Position numbers and translations under genes: made by a program. A DNA stretch of 6,689 nt from Verrucomicrobiota bacterium (GTDB lineage Bacteria; Verrucomicrobiota; Verrucomicrobiia; Limisphaerales; UBA1100): NCBI GenBank assembly GCA_015660155.1, contig DQLO01000317.1, positions 1 through 6,689 of the forward strand, read 5' to 3'. A model generated the notes under the pieces. That model worked only from the letters and a program-made list of their open reading frames with translations, was not told the DNA's origin and searched no databases. Below are positions 1 through 5,909 of this stretch, in pieces. Numbering within the stretch: position 1 is the first letter of the stretch; the number at the start of each line of letters is the position of its first letter.

Positions 1-250
1 TGAGATAACCAATGCCAGCGCGCGCGCGTAAGTGCATCGGCAAATGGGAAATTTCATCCCCCAAAAACAACACGCCGCCCTCATCGGGCCGCACGAGGCC
101 CACCACCATATTAAACGTCGTGGTTTTTCCTGCGCCATTGGGACCGAGCAGCCCGACGATTTCACCGGCCTGCACGTTGATGGAAACGCCATCCACCACC
201 CGCCGCTGGCCGTATTCTTTGGCCAGATTTTCCGTTTCCAGCAAACTCAT
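1..250 (-). CDS. lptB: LptB, LPS export ABC transporter ATP-binding protein (partial, N-terminal 83 residues)
   Basis: This is the cytoplasmic ATPase that powers the LptB2FGC complex, which extracts LPS from the inner membrane and pushes it along the Lpt bridge. The first 83 residues are present and the rest lies beyond base 1. Seen: an ABC N-terminal beta-sheet with an aromatic Y13 of A-loop type, a perfect Walker [10 protein letters not shown] at residues 36-44, and a segment ending in GIGYL, which stops just before the Q-loop expected in LptB. The signature motif, Walker B and H-loop are outside the window. The ATG overlaps the lptA stop by 4 bp (ATGA), so translation is probably coupled; no strong Shine-Dalgarno is visible. 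The N-terminus alone would fit other small ABC ATPases such as LivF types. The identification as LptB rests on the RARAGIGYL segment and on its place directly after lptC and lptA. Confidence 0.93.
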   Translation of the reverse strand, partial: MSLLETENLAKEYGQRRVVDGVSINVQAGEIVGLLGPNGAGKTTTFNMVVGLVRPDEGGVLFLGDEISHLPMHLRARAGIGYL

Positions 251-918
251 TTTTTGGGCGGACCCAATCGACGCACCGGCGGCTCGGGAGCAATCTCTTT
301 GGGGGACGGCTTAACGGGAGCGGAGCCGCCTGGGTTTGCTTCTTCGGTTTGCTTCGCCCCCAGATTTCCCGTCAACCGATCATAAATAATCACCGGCGCG
401 GAAAGCTCCCCTCCTTTTTCGTCGATGATTTTCGGCAGAGGATTGCTCGGTTTCGAGGTCAACACCACTTGCTCAGTAAGCTGGGTGTAAATCGCTTTAT
501 CACCAATGGCGCGGCTTTTATTCTCCAGATTGATGATCACCACATTGCCCTCGGCAATTAGCATCTTCACATTCCCCCCCATTCCCACCATTGGACCGGG
601 TAGCACTTTCGCGCCCTCCTTCAGCGGTGGCTTTTTCGCCGCCTTGGGCGTGGGCTTATCCGCTTTGTCCATAAAAACCACCGTCAACTTATCGCAACTT
701 AAATCCAGAGTGCTGTCAATCACTCGAACATTCCCCTCGTAAATTGCCAATCGTTTCTTGAGATTGTAATTAAAGGAATCGGAAGTGCTTTTCATCCCCT
801 CTTGCACAACCTTCACTTGGCCCGCTGGGTTTGCCTTTGGGTTCACCGGCGCTTCAGCCGCGACTGCGAGCATTGCCAACGCAAAGCTGCAGCCGGTTAT
901 TAATTTTACATTATTCAT
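247..918 (-). CDS. lptA: LptA/OstA-like periplasmic LPS transport protein
   Basis: This 223-aa protein is the probable periplasmic bridge component that carries LPS from LptC to the outer-membrane LptD. Seen: a Sec-type signal peptide (residues 1 to about 23, ending VAAEA), then OstA-type beta repeats with the typical pattern of a hydrophobic pair before EGNV (AIYEGNVRV near 58-66, LIAEGNVVI near 120-128) and AIGDKAIYT near 137-145. Two low-complexity pieces are unusual: a Lys/Pro/Ala-rich insertion at about residues 84-110 between repeats, and a Pro-rich basic tail from about residue 190 ending in PPKK. Both make it longer than E. coli LptA (185 aa). The start overlaps the end of lptC by 8 bp, with a modest AAGGG about 10 nt upstream; its stop overlaps the lptB start. 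Overall similarity to proteobacterial LptA is weak, so the call relies on the repeat pattern plus its position between lptC and lptB. Confidence 0.85.
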   Translation of the reverse strand: MNNVKLITGCSFALAMLAVAAEAPVNPKANPAGQVKVVQEGMKSTSDSFNYNLKKRLAIYEGNVRVIDSTLDLSCDKLTVVFMDKADKPTPKAAKKPPLKEGAKVLPGPMVGMGGNVKMLIAEGNVVIINLENKSRAIGDKAIYTQLTEQVVLTSKPSNPLPKIIDEKGGELSAPVIIYDRLTGNLGAKQTEEANPGGSAPVKPSPKEIAPEPPVRRLGPPKK

Positions 919-1405
919 TTATCGAAAACCCTTTCCTCGTCACTGTCCGCACATTATTGGAAATCGTCAAGGTCGATTCCCGTTGGCGCCATTCAAATCC
1001 GCGCCCACTCAGGGACGCATCGCCATCCGCCCGACGGAGGGTCATCGGCCCGTCCGAGGAGGCAACGTGGGTGCGGAAGCTAAATAAACACTCTGGCGCT
1101 TCGATAATCAAGTCCACTTTTCGCGCCGCGCCGTTATATTCGTAGGTTTCCAGCCGCATTCCAGTGATGAGCATCATCCCGCCTTCCACCTGCACTGCGG
1201 TTTCGCCGGTGAGCAAAGACTTCATCCGACCCGTCACGCGGTCGTATTCGGGGTATTTGATTCGCTTTTGTCCCGCTTGGCTCGGGGCGGAAAATTCCTC
1301 GTCCGCCCCCTTCGCCTCCGACTGCCCTGGCCCATCATCACAACTTACCAATACACAAACCCCCAACAACGCCAATCCCGCGGCAATGAAAAATTTATTG
1401 ATCAC
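911..1405 (-). CDS. lptC: LptC-like LPS export protein, predicted lipoprotein
   Basis: This 164-aa protein is the likely inner-membrane-attached partner that receives LPS from LptB2FG and hands it to LptA. Seen: a hydrophobic N-terminus followed by a lipobox LVSC at residues 19-22, then DD, a Glu/Gly/Ser-rich linker, and from about residue 50 a beta-rich LptC/OstA-like domain (YPEYDRVTGRMKSLLTG near the start; GRGFEWRQRESTLTISNNV near the end). Known: classical LptC is held by a single transmembrane helix, not a lipid, so the lipobox is a departure; Asp at +2 is the inner-membrane retention signal in E. coli. The start is GTG, placed 5 nt after a strong GGAGGG; it overlaps the kdsC end by 11 bp. 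Family assignment is moderate by sequence alone and strengthened by the kdsC-lptC-lptA-lptB order. Confidence 0.82.
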   Translation of the reverse strand: MINKFFIAAGLALLGVCVLVSCDDGPGQSEAKGADEEFSAPSQAGQKRIKYPEYDRVTGRMKSLLTGETAVQVEGGMMLITGMRLETYEYNGAARKVDLIIEAPECLFSFRTHVASSDGPMTLRRADGDASLSGRGFEWRQRESTLTISNNVRTVTRKGFSINE

Positions 1406-1952
1406 GATAACCCTCCGGATGTCTGAGCCGCTGGAGAATCGCCGGCATAAATCCTTGCGCGCGCAAAATTTTATCGCACACCTCGCGCACCGCGCCTTGG
1501 CCGCCGCTGGAGGTGGTCACGTATTTTGCCGCGCGCTTCACGTCCGGCATCGCGTTGCCCACCGCGATGGGTAAACCCACACGGTCGAGCACCGCGAGAT
1601 CGTTAATGTCGTCGCTCATAAAACAAGCATCCGCCCAGGTCAGCTTCGCCTTTTTCAAAATTGCCTCCACCGCCGCCACTTTGGGCAACGACTTCTGCCA
1701 AAGATAATCCACCTTCAACTCCCTCGCCCGCGCCGTGGTGGCGGTGGATTTGCGATTGGAAACCCAACCCACCGGAATCCCAACGTGCTGCAGCAAACGC
1801 ATTCCCATCCCGTCCTGAATATTGAATTGCTTAAACTCCGTCTTGCCGTTGAGAATCACCGTGGCATTCGTGAGCACGCCGTCAACGTCCGTGAGGAAAA
1901 TCTTCACGCGCTTGAACATCGCTGTTGTTGCCTTTTTTTTCGAGACGCTCAT
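1395..1952 (-). CDS. kdsC: 3-deoxy-D-manno-octulosonate 8-phosphate phosphatase (KdsC, HAD superfamily)
   Basis: This cytoplasmic enzyme hydrolyses Kdo-8-phosphate to Kdo and phosphate, the step after KdsA. At 185 aa it has the length of the capless C0-type HAD phosphatases that work as tetramers. Seen: motif I DVDGVLT at residues 22-28 (nucleophile D22, acid/base D24), motif III Lys probably K91 in QKSLPK, and motif IV DDINDL at 114-119. Motif II reads WVSNRKS (63-69) where KdsC proteins normally have a TGR-like triplet; S65 keeps the hydroxyl. The chosen ATG overlaps the kdsA stop by 4 bp (ATGA) and has AAGG about 8 nt upstream. An alternative ATG at residue 12 would remove a Lys-rich leader and give a more standard N-terminus. 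The leader contains a run of eight A on the coding strand. The related phosphatase of the CMP-N-acylneuraminate synthetase family is an alternative, but adjacency to kdsA favours KdsC. Confidence 0.94.
   Translation of the reverse strand: MSVSKKKATTAMFKRVKIFLTDVDGVLTNATVILNGKTEFKQFNIQDGMGMRLLQHVGIPVGWVSNRKSTATTARARELKVDYLWQKSLPKVAAVEAILKKAKLTWADACFMSDDINDLAVLDRVGLPIAVGNAMPDVKRAAKYVTTSSGGQGAVREVCDKILRAQGFMPAILQRLRHPEGYRDQ
1411..1416 (-). promoter_or_regulatory. Shine-Dalgarno GGAGGG for lptC
   Basis: GGAGGG on the minus strand lies 5 nt before a GTG codon, inside the 3' end of kdsC. It fixes the GTG at 1403-1405 as the lptC start; no ATG lies in a better place. It is the clearest ribosome binding site in the window, in contrast to the two plus-strand genes, which show none. 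Confidence 0.75.
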
Positions 1953-2767
1953 CGCACTGCCTTGTAAACTTTCAATAATTGTTTCAACACCTTCGGCATA
2001 TCGCGCAGCGGAACCATATTGGGCCCGTCACTCCACGCCTTCTTGGGATCGGGATGCGTTTCAATGAATAACCCATCCGCCCCGGCCGCCACCGCAGCCC
2101 GCGCGAGCACGGGTGCAAATTCGCTGTTGCCGCCGGATTTGTCGCCGCCGCCGCCGGGCATTTGCACGGAATGCGTGGCGTCGAACACCACCGGAAAACC
2201 GAACTCTTTCATAATGGGCATTGACCGCATATCGGCCACCAGATTGTTGTAGCCAAACGTGGTGCCGCGATCGGTGACCAATAATTTTTTACCGCCCGCC
2301 GCCGTGGCTTTTTTTACGACTTGTTCCATTTCCTGTGGCGACAGAAACTGGCCTTTCTTCAAATTCACAATCACGCCGGTGCGCGCCGCCGCTTCTATCA
2401 AATCCGTTTGTCGACACAGAAACGCCGGAATCTGAATCGCATCCACCACCACCGCCGCCGCCACCGCTTGCGCCTCGGTGTGCACATCCGTCAACACCGG
2501 CACACCGACTTTTTTTCGCACCTTCGCCAGCACCGCCAATCCCTCCTCAATCCCCGGCCCGCGCTTGGTTTTTCCCGAAGTGCGGTTGGCCTTATCAAAG
2601 CTCGCCTTGAAAATGTACGTGATGCCCAGCCGTTTACAGGTGTCGCGCATCGCCCGCGCCACTTTGAGGCACAGCGCTTCACTCTCAATTACACACGGCC
2701 CCGCGATGAGAAACAATTTTTTCCCACTCGCCAAGCGTCTCCAAAGCTGATAATTCGAACCCTCCAC
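1949..2767 (-). CDS. kdsA: 3-deoxy-8-phosphooctulonate synthase (KdsA), metal-dependent type
   Basis: KdsA condenses phosphoenolpyruvate with D-arabinose 5-phosphate to Kdo-8-phosphate, the first committed step to the LPS inner-core sugar, in the cytoplasm. At 272 aa it is full length. Family blocks seen in order: IAGPCVIES (21-29), [58 protein letters not shown], and ETHPDP followed by SDG. Cys25 in the GPC block and SDG instead of CDG are the marks of the metal-dependent class (Aquifex type); the E. coli type has Asn at the first site. The longest start is GTG at 2765-2767, 6 nt after an in-frame TAA, with no Shine-Dalgarno. A TTG at 2732-2734 with GGAG 4 nt upstream would give a shorter N-terminus (about 11 residues less). 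It is the first gene of the minus-strand operon and divergent from the DUF1553 gene. Confidence 0.96.
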   Translation of the reverse strand: MEGSNYQLWRRLASGKKLFLIAGPCVIESEALCLKVARAMRDTCKRLGITYIFKASFDKANRTSGKTKRGPGIEEGLAVLAKVRKKVGVPVLTDVHTEAQAVAAAVVVDAIQIPAFLCRQTDLIEAAARTGVIVNLKKGQFLSPQEMEQVVKKATAAGGKKLLVTDRGTTFGYNNLVADMRSMPIMKEFGFPVVFDATHSVQMPGGGGDKSGGNSEFAPVLARAAVAAGADGLFIETHPDPKKAWSDGPNMVPLRDMPKVLKQLLKVYKAVR

Positions 2768-2774
2768 GGCCCGT

Positions 2775-2803
2775 TATGTAACAGCCAACGCGGCGAATGT
2801 AAA
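2775..2803 (-). promoter_or_regulatory. Candidate promoter for the kdsA-kdsC-lptCAB operon
   Basis: On the minus strand TTTACA (2798-2803; 5 of 6 to the sigma70 -35 consensus) is followed after exactly 17 bp by TACATA (2775-2780; 3 of 6 to the -10 consensus). The expected start of transcription falls at about 2767-2769, on or next to the GTG proposed for kdsA. The -10 match is weak, so this is a guess from sequence only. Confidence 0.35.
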
Positions 2804-2805
2804 GA

Positions 2806-2819
2806 AAGCGGGAACGCTT
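2806..2819. repeat. Small inverted repeat between the divergent promoters
   Basis: AAGCG-GGAA-CGCTT is a perfect 5-bp inverted repeat with a 4-bp centre. It lies between the two outward-facing -35 candidates and overlaps the first two bases of the plus-strand one. It could be a small operator, or chance, since a 5-bp arm is short. No second copy was noticed in the window. Confidence 0.3.
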
Positions 2820-2846
2820 GAAAATCCAGCCCATAAAACTTACCCT
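2818..2846 (+). promoter_or_regulatory. Candidate promoter for the DUF1553-DUF1501 gene pair
   Basis: TTGAAA (2818-2823) and TACCCT (2841-2846) are separated by exactly 17 bp and fit a sigma70-like promoter (4 of 6 for each box). The expected start of transcription is about 2853-2854, on the ATG itself, and the gene shows no Shine-Dalgarno, so the mRNA may be leaderless. The TTG inside the -35 box is also the first possible in-frame start codon; the promoter reading argues against using it. Confidence 0.38.
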
Positions 2847-2853
2847 AAGTCCA

Positions 2854-5800
2854 ATGCGCTTAACGCCCATCATTTTCATTGCCTTAACCGTTGCAACAGC
2901 TGCGGTCACCGCCGCGCCGTTGAGTTTCAATCGCGACATCCGGCCCATTCTTTCTAATAACTGCTACCAATGCCACGGCCCCGACAGCGCCGCGCGCAAG
3001 GCGAAATTGCGGCTGGATCGCGAGGCGGATTCGCGCGCGGAACTCAAAGGCGGCGCGCGCGCCATCGTGCCGGGCGACCTCACCGAAAGCGAACTCATCT
3101 ATCGCATCACCACCGATGACGCGGATGAAAAAATGCCGCCCACCGATTCGCATCGCAAGCTCACGCTCAAGCAAATTGAGACACTCAAGCAATGGGTGAA
3201 AGAAGGAGGCAAGTACGAGCGGCATTGGTCGTTCATCCCGCCGAAGGCCGCGCCATTGCCGAAAGTGAAATTGAAAACTTGGCCGCGCAATGGCGTCGAC
3301 CATTTCATCCTCGCGCGCTTGGAAGCCGAGGGGCTCAAGCCCTCGCCCGAGGCGGACAAAGCCACACTGCTCCGGCGCGTTTCGCTTGACCTCATCGGAC
3401 TGCCGCCTACGTTGGCGCAACTTAACGCCTTCCTCGCCGACAAATCACCAAAAGCATTTGAGAAAGTCGTCGACCGCCTACTCGCCTCGCCGCGTTATGG
3501 CGAGCACATGGCCCGTTACTGGCTCGATGCCGCCCGCTACGCCGACACCAACGGTTACCAATACGACACCCACCGCGATATGTGGCCGTGGCGCGATTGG
3601 GTCATCAACGCCTACAACCGCAACCTCCCTTTCGACCAATTCACCATCGAACAACTCGCCGGCGATTTACTGCCCGACGCCACGTTGCAGCAACGCATCG
3701 CCACCGGTTTCAATCGCAACCATCCCATCACCATCGAGGGCGGCATCATCGACGAAGAATACCGCACCGAATACGTCATCGACCGCGTCACCACTTCCGC
3801 CCAAGTGTGGCTCGGGATGAGCTTCCTTTGCGCCCGCTGCCACGACCACAAGTTCGACCCGATTTCGCAAAAAGAGTTTTATCAATTCACTGCTTTTTTC
3901 AATCAAGTTCCCGAACGCGGCATGAGCGGTTTCACACCCAACGTAAAAGTCCCTCCCACCAGCCTTGACCAATTCGCCAAAGAACTGGCCGCCGCGGAGC
4001 AAAAACAGGCAAACCTCGAAAAGACCATCGCCATTGCCCAAGTGCGCTGGGAAAAATCATTTTCCGACAAACTCCCCACGCCAATGTGGGTCACCCACAA
4101 ACCAAGCCAAACAACCGGAGGCAAAGGCACCACCTTTAATCTTCTGCCTGATGGATCAACATTGGTTGGCGGTAATTCACCGGTAAATGAAATTTACCAA
4201 ATCAGCCTGCAAACCAAACAAACTCGAATAACCGCCATTCGATTGGAATGCCTGACACACCCTTCACTGCCCCTTGGAGGTGCTGGCCGCGCGTTTAATT
4301 CCAATTTTGTGTTGAGCGAATTTGAGGTGGAAATAGTGCCGACCGCCAAAGGTGACAAACCCGAACGTATCCGATTCACGCGCGCAATCGCGGATTATTC
4401 TCAAAATAATTACAACATCACCGCTGCTATTGACAATAAACTCAGCACCGGTTGGGCGGTCAATGGCCCGATCAAAAAAGAAAATCGTGTTGCAATGTTC
4501 GTGGCCGACAAGCCCTTCGGATTCAAGGACGGCACCGACATCGTCTTAAAACTCCACTTTAATTTCCCTAACATAATTCACGGTATTGGACGTTTTCGAT
4601 TGGCACTCTCATCAGAAGCGAACCCTCAACTCACCACCGGCGAAAGCATTGCTCAACTCGCATCCTTGCCGACTGACAAGCGCACCCCTCAACAACAACG
4701 CCGGTTACGCACTCAATTTTTGACAACCGAATCGGCACCAAAAGCCGCGAAACTTTTACACCAACAAATCCAATCCCTTCACACGAAAATTAACGCCCAA
4801 AAATCCCAGGGCTCCAGCACAATGGTGATGCAGGACATGGCCGCGCCGCGCAAAACGTTTGTGCTCGAACGCGGCCAATACGACCAACGGCGAGAGGAAG
4901 TTTTCGCCGGCACACCCACCGCGCTCGGCGCGATGGCCAAGGATGCACCGCGCAACCGCCTCGGCCTCGCGCGATGGCTCGTGAATGGCCGCCACCCGCT
5001 CACCGCGCGCGTGGCGATGAACCGCGATTGGCAACGCCTCTTCGGCGAGGGTCTTGTAAAAAGCACCGAGGAATTTGGCACGCAAGGCGATTGGCCGAGC
5101 CATCCGGAATTGCTCGATTGGTTGGCCGTTCAATTTGTGAAAGAGGGATGGGATCAAAAAGAGCTGATTAAACTCATCGTCACCAGCGCCACGTACCGGC
5201 AGGACTCCCGCGCCTCCACCGAATTGCTCGCGCGCGACCCCGCCAATCGCCTGCTCGCACGCGGCCCACGCCATCGGCTTGATGCGGAGGTTATCCGCGA
5301 CAACGCAATCGCCGTGAGCGGACTATTGCTCGACAAAATTGGCGGCCCCAGCGTTTACCCCTACCACCCCAAAGGCCTCTGGCTGGAGCTGAACAATCGC
5401 CCAGGACTTTCAAAGCCTTACCCGCACGGCCACGCCACTGGCGAAGCGCTCTATCGCCGCAGTCTTTACACCTATTGGAAACGCACCGTGCCGCCGCCAT
5501 CCATGGCCACCTTCGATGCCCCAGAGCGCGAATTCTGCCTCGTACGCCGCTCCCGTACCAACACGCCGCTCCAAGCCTTCGTGCTACTGCATGATCCTCA
5601 ATTCGTAGAGGCCGCCCGCCAACTCGCCGCCCAAATGATGACCGCCGCTCAACAACCCGCCGCCCGCATCGCCCACGGCTTCCGCATCATCACTGCGCGC
5701 CAACCCAACGCTCGCGAGCAAGACATCCTCCAACGACTCTACGCCGAGCGTTTGGTCTTTTACAAAAAGAACCCCAAAGCTGCCGAAACCCTCTTGGCCA

Positions 5801-5907
5801 TTGGCGAATCCAAAACACCCGGAACCCTCAAACCGATCGAACACGCCGCTTGGACCACCGTGGCGAGGGCGATGATGAATTTGAGTGAGACGATTACGAA
5901 AAACTAA
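2854..5907 (+). CDS. Exported PSCyt1-DUF1549-DUF1553 cytochrome-like protein
   Basis: This is a large secreted protein of the family greatly expanded in Planctomycetota and Verrucomicrobiota; its reaction is not established. Numbering from the ATG (1017 aa): Sec signal peptide about 1-21 (ends TAA before PLSFNRDI); PSCyt1 domain about 24-125 with haem motif CYQCH at 37-41 and possible ligand M94 in EKMPP; DUF1549 about 140-355 with LARYWLDAARYADTNGYQYD-type sequence and a second motif CARCH at 326-330 followed by DHKFDPIS; a short coiled-coil-like stretch about 372-395; a beta-rich insert about 410-600, perhaps a galactose-binding-like fold; DUF1553 about 680-930 with the family's NR-W-LFG-GLV, SHPELLDWLA and RTNTPLQAF blocks. 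An in-frame TTG at 2818 would add 12 residues and a less normal signal peptide. No Shine-Dalgarno is visible. The insert is coded by A/T-rich DNA unlike its flanks. The stop lies 2 bp before the DUF1501 gene. Confidence 0.92.
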   Translation: MRLTPIIFIALTVATAAVTAAPLSFNRDIRPILSNNCYQCHGPDSAARKAKLRLDREADSRAELKGGARAIVPGDLTESELIYRITTDDADEKMPPTDSHRKLTLKQIETLKQWVKEGGKYERHWSFIPPKAAPLPKVKLKTWPRNGVDHFILARLEAEGLKPSPEADKATLLRRVSLDLIGLPPTLAQLNAFLADKSPKAFEKVVDRLLASPRYGEHMARYWLDAARYADTNGYQYDTHRDMWPWRDWVINAYNRNLPFDQFTIEQLAGDLLPDATLQQRIATGFNRNHPITIEGGIIDEEYRTEYVIDRVTTSAQVWLGMSFLCARCHDHKFDPISQKEFYQFTAFFNQVPERGMSGFTPNVKVPPTSLDQFAKELAAAEQKQANLEKTIAIAQVRWEKSFSDKLPTPMWVTHKPSQTTGGKGTTFNLLPDGSTLVGGNSPVNEIYQISLQTKQTRITAIRLECLTHPSLPLGGAGRAFNSNFVLSEFEVEIVPTAKGDKPERIRFTRAIADYSQNNYNITAAIDNKLSTGWAVNGPIKKENRVAMFVADKPFGFKDGTDIVLKLHFNFPNIIHGIGRFRLALSSEANPQLTTGESIAQLASLPTDKRTPQQQRRLRTQFLTTESAPKAAKLLHQQIQSLHTKINAQKSQGSSTMVMQDMAAPRKTFVLERGQYDQRREEVFAGTPTALGAMAKDAPRNRLGLARWLVNGRHPLTARVAMNRDWQRLFGEGLVKSTEEFGTQGDWPSHPELLDWLAVQFVKEGWDQKELIKLIVTSATYRQDSRASTELLARDPANRLLARGPRHRLDAEVIRDNAIAVSGLLLDKIGGPSVYPYHPKGLWLELNNRPGLSKPYPHGHATGEALYRRSLYTYWKRTVPPPSMATFDAPEREFCLVRRSRTNTPLQAFVLLHDPQFVEAARQLAAQMMTAAQQPAARIAHGFRIITARQPNAREQDILQRLYAERLVFYKKNPKAAETLLAIGESKTPGTLKPIEHAAWTTVARAMMNLSETITKN

Positions 5908-5909
5908 CC

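Noticed and set aside
883..894. ITGC at residues 7-10 of LptA, which fits a lipobox
   Set aside because: The hydrophobic stretch follows this Cys instead of preceding it, so the segment reads better as the start of an ordinary signal peptide ending in AVAAEA.
2140..2165. GCC/GCN trinucleotide tracts within kdsA that look like a short tandem repeat
   Set aside because: They code for the Gly-rich loop [10 protein letters not shown] and Ala-rich helices expected in KdsA, so no separate repeat feature is needed.
2321..2821. Plus-strand open frame of 166 codons opposite kdsA, rich in Arg and His
   Set aside because: It is the antisense shadow of a well-conserved KdsA frame in G+C-rich DNA, with low-complexity composition and no recognisable domain.
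2884..3420. Minus-strand open frame of 178 codons opposite the start of the DUF1553 gene
   Set aside because: The sense frame has a signal peptide and haem motif CYQCH in the right place; the antisense frame is Arg/Phe-rich with no family signal.
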